Shown: positions 35,860 through 42,706 of the stretch, piece by piece
Numbering within the stretch: the first letter of the stretch is position 1
Layout: each line of letters begins with the position of its first letter
From: Mucilaginibacter aquaedulcis
GTDB lineage: Bacteria; Bacteroidota; Bacteroidia; Sphingobacteriales; Sphingobacteriaceae
Reading direction: 5' to 3'
Assembly: GCF_030409325.1 (NCBI RefSeq)
Contig: NZ_JAUFPR010000008.1
Coordinates: 124,001-188,000, forward strand
Length of the DNA: 64,000 nucleotides
Program-made: the position numbers and the translations under genes
The notes under the pieces: model-generated
What the model was told of the DNA's origin: nothing
What the model saw: the letters and a program-made list of their open reading frames with translations, nothing else
Database searches by the model: none

Positions 35860-36054
35860 ATGCAAAAAGAAGGAACAGTGAAATTTTTTAATGCCGAAAA
35901 AGGCTTTGGGTTTATTTCACAAAATGACAACAGGAGCGAAATATTCGTTCACGCTACAGGGCTAATCGATGAGATCCGTGATAACGATCAGGTAGTCTAT
36001 GATGTAGAAGAGGGCCGTAAGGGGCCAAATGCGATCAATGTAAAGGTAGTTTAA
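35860..36054 (+). CDS. cspA: Cold-shock domain protein (CspA family)
   Basis: The 64-residue protein is a single OB-fold: EGTVKFFNAEKGFGFISQND contains RNP1 (KGFGFI), and EIFVHATGLIDEI contains RNP2 (IFVHA). It should bind single-stranded RNA and DNA and melt RNA structures. It is monocistronic and ends in a strong intrinsic terminator 20 bases after the stop. Typical length of the family is 65-70, so it is complete. Confidence 0.95.
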   Translation: MQKEGTVKFFNAEKGFGFISQNDNRSEIFVHATGLIDEIRDNDQVVYDVEEGRKGPNAINVKVV

Positions 36055-36074
36055 CAAGTCAATACATATTCGTG

Positions 36075-36113
36075 AAAAGCATTCCTTCAAAAAGAGGAAT
36101 GCTTTTTTTTTTG
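36075..36113 (+). terminator. Terminator of the cold-shock gene
   Basis: AAAAGCATTCCT (36075-36086) pairs with AGGAATGCTTTT (36095-36106) and is followed by a T-run, a near-perfect intrinsic terminator. Confidence 0.9.
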
Positions 36114-36328
36114 ATCCGATGGATACTTGAGGGTTGATTAACTTTTACCCCCATAACTAAATTCTGATCAATAGTAAAATAGGTGATTTTTGAATTCCTT
36201 CCGATGGCCTTTCCATTGCATGCAAAAACTTAAAGCTTCGTCTATGACTTTATGATTAGTATTGGTAATGATCCAGCGTTAATACCTATTTCGTTCAGCG
36301 AATAGAAAAGCCGATTGGATGTGTGATT

Positions 36329-36372
36329 AAAACGAAGGCCGTCATCAAATTACGATAACGGCCTTTGTTTTT
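36329..36372 (-). terminator. Terminator after the AI-2E gene
   Basis: AACGAAGGCCGT (36331-36342) pairs with ACGGCCTTTGTT (36358-36369) with one G-U pair, flanked by A and T runs so it can work in both directions. It lies 25 bases after the AI-2E stop on the minus strand. The spacer 36114-36328 holds nothing else. Confidence 0.75.
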
Positions 36373-36396
36373 GCTATTGCACGGAACTTAAATAGG

Positions 36397-37515
36397 TTAT
36401 GTTGCGACTATTTTTTTCTTGATGGTTAGCTTTTTAGCCAGCCGGTTTTGTTTAGGTTCCTCATCGCCAAGTATGATGCCCCAGGCTTTGAGGCTTTCAA
36501 CCCGATCAAAGATTATTTTCAGGACAGCGATTACCGGTATCGATAAAAACATTCCGGGGATGCCCCAAACCATTTCTCCAATGATTACTCCCAAAACAGT
36601 GATAAGCGCATTGATCCTAACCTTAGAACCCACGATTAGCGGCAATAATATATTACTGTCTATCAAGTGTATAATTACCAGTGTGATGATGACATAAATA
36701 ACTGTTATTTGTTCCGGTGAAGTAGCGAAAGTAACGGCAGCGCTCAAAACCAAGGCCGTAAATATACCGATATAAGGAATAATGTTGAACAAGCCGGTGA
36801 TCAAGCCTAATAAGATTGCGTACTTGACCCCCAGGATCATAAAGGTGCCACTGACCACGATAGCTACTATTAACATTTCGATCAGCAGACCAGTGATATA
36901 TTTTCGGATCATAAACTTCACCTTTTCGATGATATCATGGACAATTTTTTTATTGTCTTCTTCGAAAACAGACTCGAGAAACCGCATGATCAGTTTACGG
37001 TAAAGCAAAAAGAAAAAGGTATAAATAAAAGTAAAGACTAAAAACAAAAGCATTCCCGATAAGGACAAAAGCGTAGCACCCACGACCGATCCGCCGGAAG
37101 CAACCACTTTGTTAGTCGTATTGGTTACAAAAGTAAGCTGCTTGTGCCTGGTGATATGGAAACTCGACCCGACCCACTCCATGAGGTCATTTTGCGTTTT
37201 ATGCAGCTGATCCTGGAATTGCGGCCAGTCGCTCGCCAGGTCTGAAACCTGTGAGCCGATGACGTAAAGTAAACCGCCAATACAAGCCAACATACTTATC
37301 ACAGCTATCATGGAAGCCGCACTTCGAGGTATCCGGAGCTTGTTTTCTAAGAAATCAGCGAAAGGGAGTAATAAAATGGAAAACAGGCAGGAAAAGATCA
37401 ATGGCGAAAGGATTTCTTTCGCGATGATTACGATCCATACCAGTGCAATCAGGCTGAATAGCACGGCGGCCAGTTTTAAATAAAACGGCAGGCTCTTGAA
37501 TTGTTTGATTTCCAC
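36397..37515 (-). CDS. AI-2E family transporter
   Basis: The 372-residue protein is an integral membrane protein of the AI-2E / PerM family (PF01594) with about eight helices: one pair in residues 12-55, another around 62-88, two near 150-180 and a cluster from 205 to 330. The C-terminal half holds the family blocks GLFNIIPYIGIF and GLVIIHLIDSNILLPLIVG-like (VIIHLIDSNILLPLIVGSKV) and IIGEMVWGIPGMFLSIPVIA. Family members export AI-2 or act as ion antiporters; the substrate is not readable. The gene follows the small YtxH-like gene by 4 bases. Confidence 0.92.
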   Translation of the reverse strand: MEIKQFKSLPFYLKLAAVLFSLIALVWIVIIAKEILSPLIFSCLFSILLLPFADFLENKLRIPRSAASMIAVISMLACIGGLLYVIGSQVSDLASDWPQFQDQLHKTQNDLMEWVGSSFHITRHKQLTFVTNTTNKVVASGGSVVGATLLSLSGMLLFLVFTFIYTFFFLLYRKLIMRFLESVFEEDNKKIVHDIIEKVKFMIRKYITGLLIEMLIVAIVVSGTFMILGVKYAILLGLITGLFNIIPYIGIFTALVLSAAVTFATSPEQITVIYVIITLVIIHLIDSNILLPLIVGSKVRINALITVLGVIIGEMVWGIPGMFLSIPVIAVLKIIFDRVESLKAWGIILGDEEPKQNRLAKKLTIKKKIVAT

Positions 37516-37519
37516 AAAA

Positions 37520-37708
37520 TCAGTTTAATTTTTCTTTTATGGTTTTCATCACTTCCGCCATTGCATAATCCTTTGCCTTGTTCAAAAATAAGGAGGGATT
37601 GTCCAGCAAGTCGTCCAGTATAGATGTGTCGTCCACTCGTTTCCTGGTGATGAAGTAGACAGCGTAAGCTGTTGCTGCACCTAATAAAAAAGTCTTGATC
37701 GTGCTCAT
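37520..37708 (-). CDS. Small YtxH-like membrane protein
   Basis: The protein has 62 residues: one membrane segment at about residues 4-20 (IKTFLLGAATAYAVYFITRK), then a hydrophilic amphipathic helix (FLNKAKDYAMAEVMKTIKEK). This is the layout of YtxH-like general stress proteins. It precedes the AI-2E gene by 4 bases and is probably co-transcribed. Confidence 0.7.
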   Translation of the reverse strand: MSTIKTFLLGAATAYAVYFITRKRVDDTSILDDLLDNPSLFLNKAKDYAMAEVMKTIKEKLN

Positions 37709-37818
37709 AGGTTTTTCCTATATATAATCAAGTATGGTGCCATCAAATGGATCCGGCCATTAAATCTTGTTTAGAGTGGAGAATTTCAAAATCACGATAG
37801 CGCCTGCTTCCACGAATT

Positions 37819-39054
37819 TTAAAATGCCTCCCCTATATTTAATACAATGGCATTATACCCTTTGCTGAAAGCGTAATCGATGCCAATATTGGTATTAGAG
37901 CCTTTATTGAATTTTACACGGAGCCCGGTACCGGCCGCAGGGTGCCAGGACTTAAAAAAAGTGCCCGAACCGCTAACGGTATTGACATCGGCAAAGAGAA
38001 CGAAACCCAATAAGCCGTTGGCCGTGATATCCCTCCGGTATTCACTTTCCAGATAAAACAAGGATTTTCCGCGGTAACGATTCTGGTCCATGCCCTCGCC
38101 GGAGCGATTGTAGGGATCCCAACCAATACTCGGCAGGTCGAGATACGGCGCATTACTGTTGAAGACGGTCCAGTAATATGACCAGAAGGCCAGGGTGTTT
38201 TGTTGGTTTTTGTTGACCGGGTTCAGCGGAAGGTATTTTCTGACGTCAATATACACAGAATTCCAGTTTTCATTACTCCCCAAAAACTTCGGGTTAATGC
38301 GGTAAACGACGTTAACATACGATCCCGGCATCGGGTTAATGGAATTATTGCGTGTATCGTACAGAAGGCTCAGGTTTATACCCGATGAAACAGAATTTCC
38401 ACTGGTGCCATAGGCATAGCCTGTAAATTTCTTCAGTTCGATCCCACGATCATCACTTTTTATGCTGTTCCTGTAATCAATATTGTAACCACCACCTACA
38501 AAAAAATAGGGTTTGATTTGTTTGAGCGCGCTCTGATAAAAGCGGATATAGTTGTAGTCAACCAACGTCTTCTCGCTGGCCGCGTTCTTACTGCCCAAGC
38601 CCCAGGTATATTGCGGATAGACCAGAAAGCGAATATCCCCCTGAATATTCCACGTATTATCTTTCAGCCAGATACTAGAACGCAAAGGAAGGCCAAAACG
38701 ACTTTTCAGGTTCCAGTACGGCGCGAAGTTAGCGCTGGATAAGTTTGTGGTGCTTGTCGGTCCAAGGTAAGTTCCGGCCGTAGTGCTGGTGATCAATGCC
38801 TTTCCTGCACCACCGGGTACTGTGCCCGGAACGGGAAGAATTGAAAAATAGATTTTCTTTTCCCGCTGTACTCTTGGTTCCTTCGGATTAATACTGAACA
38901 GATTTTTTGCGATATCAATCAGATCTTTCTGGCGTGACGTATCTTTTACCGCACTCTGTTTGGGGATCATATTGGATGCATCCTGGGCAATTGCAACTAC
39001 TGGAAAACAACATGTAATTAATATAGCGCATCCTAGCGTTATCTTATCTTTCAT
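37819..39054 (-). CDS. BamA/TamA-type outer-membrane beta-barrel protein
   Basis: The protein has 411 residues with a signal peptide (LGCAILITCCFPVVAIAQ, cleavage about residue 24). After a short linker the rest is a series of amphipathic strands, e.g. NTWNIQGDIRFLVYPQYTWG, KPYFFVGGGYNIDYRNS, GINLSLLYDTRNNSINPMPG and GLRVKFNKGSNTNIGIDYAF. The RDNSxNP-like DTRNNSINPMPGSY and the final aromatic F (GEAF) are typical of the surface antigen / BamA C-terminal barrel. No POTRA domains are present, so it is a stand-alone barrel, possibly an assembly factor or a phospholipase-like barrel. It is followed upstream by two small genes in the same direction. Confidence 0.85.
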   Translation of the reverse strand: MKDKITLGCAILITCCFPVVAIAQDASNMIPKQSAVKDTSRQKDLIDIAKNLFSINPKEPRVQREKKIYFSILPVPGTVPGGAGKALITSTTAGTYLGPTSTTNLSSANFAPYWNLKSRFGLPLRSSIWLKDNTWNIQGDIRFLVYPQYTWGLGSKNAASEKTLVDYNYIRFYQSALKQIKPYFFVGGGYNIDYRNSIKSDDRGIELKKFTGYAYGTSGNSVSSGINLSLLYDTRNNSINPMPGSYVNVVYRINPKFLGSNENWNSVYIDVRKYLPLNPVNKNQQNTLAFWSYYWTVFNSNAPYLDLPSIGWDPYNRSGEGMDQNRYRGKSLFYLESEYRRDITANGLLGFVLFADVNTVSGSGTFFKSWHPAAGTGLRVKFNKGSNTNIGIDYAFSKGYNAIVLNIGEAF

Positions 39055-39059
39055 TTCGA

Positions 39060-39383
39060 TTATCGCCTGACCCGATTTGGGCTATAAGCTACCAGATACT
39101 GCAAATGTTGCTGACGGATCGTGGCCAGGTCGATAGGCTTTCCCGACCCCACCAATTGTTGGGTTAGTTTATATCTGACAACGCGCAACATTTCGCAAAG
39201 CATTTCTGGCAATACACTTGCCGACAGCGTCGGAGCATATTGCTTTTCGATCGCTGATTTTTCTTCGCGGCTGGCCATGCCTACTTCCCAGTACTCATCA
39301 GCTTTAAAGCCAAATTCACTGGCGCAGTTTTTCAGGTCGTAGACATACATCTTGGCCTGGTATTCAATTGTCGGGTTATTCAT
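39060..39383 (-). CDS. Hypothetical protein
   Basis: The protein has 107 residues, mostly helical, soluble and without signal: YQAKMYVYDLKNCASEFGFK, EYWEVGMASREEKSAIEKQY, LPEMLCEMLRVVRYKLTQQL and a basic C-terminus. I do not recognise the family. It lies 5 bases upstream of the BamA-like gene in the same direction and 2 bases after the 43-residue basic protein, so the three form a transcription unit. Confidence 0.65.
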   Translation of the reverse strand: MNNPTIEYQAKMYVYDLKNCASEFGFKADEYWEVGMASREEKSAIEKQYAPTLSASVLPEMLCEMLRVVRYKLTQQLVGSGKPIDLATIRQQHLQYLVAYSPNRVRR

Positions 39384-39385
39384 GA

Positions 39386-39517
39386 TTATTTCTTTTTGTT
39401 AATAGATACATCGTCTTTCGATACAGTTTTCTTACCCGCTTGATAATCTGATGTTGCCTTTTTTCCATCTGTGGCCGCTGTCTTTTTAATGTTTTTGCCG
39501 CCTTTGTCTTTACTCAT
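39386..39517 (-). CDS. Small lysine-rich protein
   Basis: 43 residues, MSKDKGGKNIKKTAATDGKK then ATSDYQAGKKTVSKDDVSIN and KKK. It is very basic and probably disordered. Comparable small Lys/Gly/Ser proteins accompany stress genes in this group. Its stop lies 2 bases before the start of the gene at 39060-39383, which supports it as a real member of the operon. Confidence 0.55.
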   Translation of the reverse strand: MSKDKGGKNIKKTAATDGKKATSDYQAGKKTVSKDDVSINKKK

Positions 39518-39547
39518 AGTGCTATTAGTTAATGTTTATTTTAGAGT

Positions 39548-40282
39548 TTAATATGTTTTCCTCAGTTGAATTATGCGCAACCAGTGCATCACTTTCAATA
39601 GGGGGTAAACCGGATCTATCTCGAACCAGCGGTTACCGAAATTCGCATTGTTGGGATGTTTATGATGATTGTTCTGAAAAAGCTCACCCAGCATCAAAAA
39701 ATCGAATGGTGTTGTGTTTTTCGATTGGTCCTTATTGTCAAAATTAGTATAACCATATTTATGACCGCACCAGTTTACAATGGCCCCATGTATGGGGCCC
39801 ATCATAAAGTGAACAGGCAAGAGCAGAAATAACCACCAGTGAGTAGCGAAGAAGACATAAAATGTGGTATAAGCTGCGCCGAACAGCAAACGAGATAAAA
39901 TTGAGGAGCCCATACGGTCGATCAGTGGCCATTCGGGGTAATGTCCGGCAAACTGTACTTCGGGATCTTTTACACGCTGAAGATAGTCTCTAAAAGTGGC
40001 GATCGTGGATTTCATCATCTGATAAATATCCACGAAAAAATGAGGAGAGTGCGGATCCTTCTCCGTATCGCTGTAGGCATGATGTGCACGGTGCATTAAA
40101 GCATAAGCTCTCGGGTTTAAAAATGAAGCCCCTTCAAACAGGTATGCTAAAATATAAAATACCCCTTCCCAAAATCTATTCGTGGTGAACATGCGGTGCG
40201 AAGCGTAGCGGTGCTGGAAGAATGTTTGAAAAAATAAAGACAGAAACCAGTGGCCAATAAAAAATGAGAAAATGATCAACAT
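39548..40282 (-). CDS. Acyl-CoA/fatty acid delta-9-type desaturase
   Basis: This integral membrane di-iron enzyme has 244 residues. The three histidine boxes are present: HRYASHR (residues 24-30), HRAHH (64-68) and NNHHKHP (near 218). Hydrophobic helices surround them (LIIFSFFIGHWFLSLFF, FWEGVFYILAYLF, TTFYVFFATHWWLFLLLPV). It introduces double bonds in membrane fatty acids and so adjusts fluidity in cold or desiccation. The length is somewhat short for the family (about 250-300), but all boxes are intact. It is 30 bases upstream of the small lysine-rich gene on the minus strand. Confidence 0.92.
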   Translation of the reverse strand: MLIIFSFFIGHWFLSLFFQTFFQHRYASHRMFTTNRFWEGVFYILAYLFEGASFLNPRAYALMHRAHHAYSDTEKDPHSPHFFVDIYQMMKSTIATFRDYLQRVKDPEVQFAGHYPEWPLIDRMGSSILSRLLFGAAYTTFYVFFATHWWLFLLLPVHFMMGPIHGAIVNWCGHKYGYTNFDNKDQSKNTTPFDFLMLGELFQNNHHKHPNNANFGNRWFEIDPVYPLLKVMHWLRIIQLRKTY

Positions 40283-40870
40283 AAAAATGAATTAAAAATA
40301 GGAGCAGAATTTACCTGACACCAGATATAGTCGGGTGTGGTTAGATTATTGAAATAAACAGAGAGGATTTTTTCACTGTGGCCTGGACTTCACCTGGAAA
40401 GGCAGCGCGTTCATGATTAAGTTGCGCTGACCGGCCAAAAAACAGCAGGTTCTTTAAATATCTATATATGGGACAATCAAGGATCCTAATTGTTTTGATA
40501 TTGTTAGGTAGCGTAGGAAGATTGTCAAATCTGAAGGTTACGTGTATGATACATAAAAGGCCTTATGTATTAGGTATAAGCAGTTCTTATCTCGGTTAGA
40601 GCTGCTTTACTCAAAACCTCAAACTTTCTAAAATATGGCACTTATGTATACCATTGCTTATTTTAGACCTTTTTAGCATTTCTCGCCGTAATTGTACCAT
40701 TTCAGCTATTTTTTGCTTTGGCAGTATTTTCTGCTGACTGCTTTATACATTGTTTCGCACGTCGCAGGATAATGATGCCCGGGCGGGATATTATTAAACA
40801 AAAGCAACCATGATGACTGCTTTTGTTTTTTGGAAGGTTTTAGAAAGTGTGAATTTGTTTTGGAGGTAAA
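40283..40870. other. Spacer of 590 bases with one hairpin
   Basis: A plus-strand intrinsic terminator-like hairpin lies at 40797-40830 (AACAAAAGCA with TGCTTTTGTT and more T). A short plus-strand ORF at about 40469-40600 begins MGQSRILIVLILLGSVGRL, which faintly resembles DUF3309-type small membrane proteins but continues without family features. No intact gene is supported. Confidence 0.4.
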
Positions 40871-41137
40871 TCAATCATTTTCCAAACCACGTCCGGTTTT
40901 GTGCTGTAATTCCTCGATGCGTTTGGATGCTTCGGCTTTGGTCAGATTCTCATCGAATTCTTCACCGGCTTCCGTGCTTAGCGTTGTTAGATAGGAATGC
41001 TGGGCACCGGTCATCTTTTCGTCACCAGTAGTCCAGTTATCAGGATTTTTGATGGTATTTGAACCTTTATCGTTATCGCTGCTGAGGTTTTCGTCTCCCC
41101 GAAAAAGTTTTTCCTCGTTATCGTTGCTTGGTATCAT
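40871..41137 (-). CDS. DUF3072 small protein
   Basis: The protein has 88 residues: an acidic N-terminal 35 residues, then KNPDNWTTGDEKMTGAQHSY, LTTLSTEAGEEFDENLTKAE and ASKRIEELQHKTGRG. This is the DUF3072 signature (GDE-MTGAQ-x2-YL-x-TLSEEAGE...LTKAEASK-x-I-x2-L). Function unknown, often in stress loci. It stands alone. Confidence 0.85.
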   Translation of the reverse strand: MIPSNDNEEKLFRGDENLSSDNDKGSNTIKNPDNWTTGDEKMTGAQHSYLTTLSTEAGEEFDENLTKAEASKRIEELQHKTGRGLEND

Positions 41138-41190
41138 TTACTTGCTAATTTATTTAGTAACAAACAAATGTTCTTTAGGTTTTAACATAA

Positions 41191-41520
41191 TTGTATTTGA
41201 TTTACAAAATGTTGAATAACGAGGATGTTTATCGATTTTTAGATTATGAAGATGCTTGTCGGTTTCTACTTTTACAGTTAAAACTTAGTAAGCGCAAAGG
41301 CCGAAGGCATAAGGATAATTATTTTTTTCGTCCGGGCATACTGATACGCGTTTGTCGCTGCCAAATTCTTAAAACAGGAAATGGCGATATTTCAGCATTG
41401 CAGGATAATTGCAACACCAACGGCCATATGGAGAGTTTACGACAACGCCCATTGGCCTAGTGATGTCGTAGCAGGGGGACGGGATTTTAAACAAAGGCTG
41501 CCTATCTGGTTTATCCTACC
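41191..41520 (+). pseudogene. PAP2-type phosphatase fragment
   Basis: The open frame at 41381-41659 has RVYDNAHWPSDVVAG near its start, the third PAP2 motif (R-x-Y-x3-H-x2-SDV-x-(A/G)G). The two earlier phosphatase motifs are not found upstream. 41209-41380 contains another open piece with no family feature. The gene is a 3' remnant of a membrane phosphatase. Confidence 0.45.
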
Positions 41521-41667
41521 ATCAAAAAACAATTTTCATCGGGAGATACAATACGGTCCGATGATATGTAAACTTATCAAAAGCCAAATCTTGGATTTCA
41601 GCCTTTTAAAACACTTTAGGTCAAGGTCGACGCCAATAATGACCAGTTTTTCAAGTTAAAAAATACT

Positions 41668-41699
41668 AACCATTTGTTTTTATTTGGTAACAAATGGTT
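41668..41699. repeat. 10-bp inverted repeat hairpin
   Basis: AACCATTTGT (41668-41677) pairs with ACAAATGGTT (41690-41699), 12-base loop. It lies 28 bases before the terminator at 41727-41751. Confidence 0.5.
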
Positions 41700-41726
41700 T
41701 CGAACACCGAAAACAGTAAAACAACA

Positions 41727-41751
41727 AAAGCGTTCGCATACCGAACGCTTT
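41727..41751 (-). terminator. Terminator of the 46-residue gene
   Basis: AAAGCGTTCG (41727-41736) pairs perfectly with CGAACGCTTT (41742-41751), loop CATAC. On the minus strand a T-rich tract follows. Confidence 0.8.
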
Positions 41752-41792
41752 CAATCTTAGGTAGGTGATAAGTATATAAACTATTTTGTTAA

Positions 41793-41933
41793 TTAAGCTG
41801 CAATCAACTGCAGGAAGGCAGCGCATCGTACGTTACCGTTATCAATTTTCCGGATGTCTTTTCTAAGAATAGCTTTCAATTGTTTGTCGATATTTTTTAT
41901 CAGTTCTGTGGTGTTAATTTGAGTGGCTTTCAT
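41793..41933 (-). CDS. Small 46-residue protein, unknown
   Basis: It reads MKATQINTTELIKNIDKQLK, AILRKDIRKIDNGNVRCAAF and LQLIAA. A single amphipathic helix of about 25 residues is followed by a possible hydrophobic tail. The frame is closed by a TAA and then a strong terminator 42 bases on, which supports a real transcript. No family recognised. Confidence 0.5.
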   Translation of the reverse strand: MKATQINTTELIKNIDKQLKAILRKDIRKIDNGNVRCAAFLQLIAA

Positions 41934-42133
41934 GTCATTGGGTATATAGATATGATACTTAATCTCAAATACCTATCTGGTTTCTATGACCCGGCTGCTC
42001 CAAGTATTTTTTATCGACACGGAATTGATCCTTTGTTTCTTTCAGTGCAACACGTCTGTAGAGCTTTGAGTTTCGCAATATGTCAAACAAAGGCAACGGT
42101 GCGTTGTCTTATTAGTACTTAACAATCAACAAC

Positions 42134-42658
42134 ATGTTCATTGCTACATCATCACTCGAGCTCTCGCGCTCGGACGGAACGAAATTGTACGTCGAGATTG
42201 AGCCGGTAACCTATCAGGAAGAAGGCAACCATGTTTATACCGGCGTTTATCAACTGTTGGCCACGCGCCATAATGACCCGGCCGGTGAATACGCTGAAGA
42301 TAATCCCGGTGATACGACCGCGATCGGATCATTTGCCCATAAGCAGGACAATAAATACGATTGGGTGTATCTTGGGGATTTTCTGGATGACGAAGAACAA
42401 TCACAGGTTGCAGGTCATATCCAGCGGCTGGAGGATAAAGACAAATCACCATCAAGTTTTTATGCCCATGCGTACCATCATGGCGGCATGAACAGTTTTG
42501 AAGTGAAAGCAAAGGATGGAAGCTTCACCGTTGCACATGATACCAAGATTATCGCTGAACTGGAGCATCCTGAGAAGTGGAAGCAGATGAGCGGCGAGCC
42601 GCTGGATCAAGGTGTTTTCGTATCCATCAAACAAGCGATTGAAGCAAAATTCGAATAA
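42134..42658 (+). CDS. Hypothetical protein upstream of LigD
   Basis: This soluble, acidic, all-beta-looking protein has 174 residues: MFIATSSLELSRSDGTKLYV, VTYQEEGNHVYTGVYQLLAT, NKYDWVYLGDFLDDEEQ and FYAHAYHHGGMNSFEVKAKD. The WVYLGDF-x4-D-E element resembles PDYLGKFVFE in 48760-49101 and NYCGYITFE in 51518-51865, so these small repair-block proteins may be distant relatives. It lies 48 bases before ligD and is co-directional. Function unknown; a link to DNA repair is inferred from position only. Confidence 0.65.
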   Translation: MFIATSSLELSRSDGTKLYVEIEPVTYQEEGNHVYTGVYQLLATRHNDPAGEYAEDNPGDTTAIGSFAHKQDNKYDWVYLGDFLDDEEQSQVAGHIQRLEDKDKSPSSFYAHAYHHGGMNSFEVKAKDGSFTVAHDTKIIAELEHPEKWKQMSGEPLDQGVFVSIKQAIEAKFE

Positions 42659-42706
42659 ATAGCTAATGGCCTCGCAGGATCTAACGCGGGAACTAAATAA
42701 GTAAAT

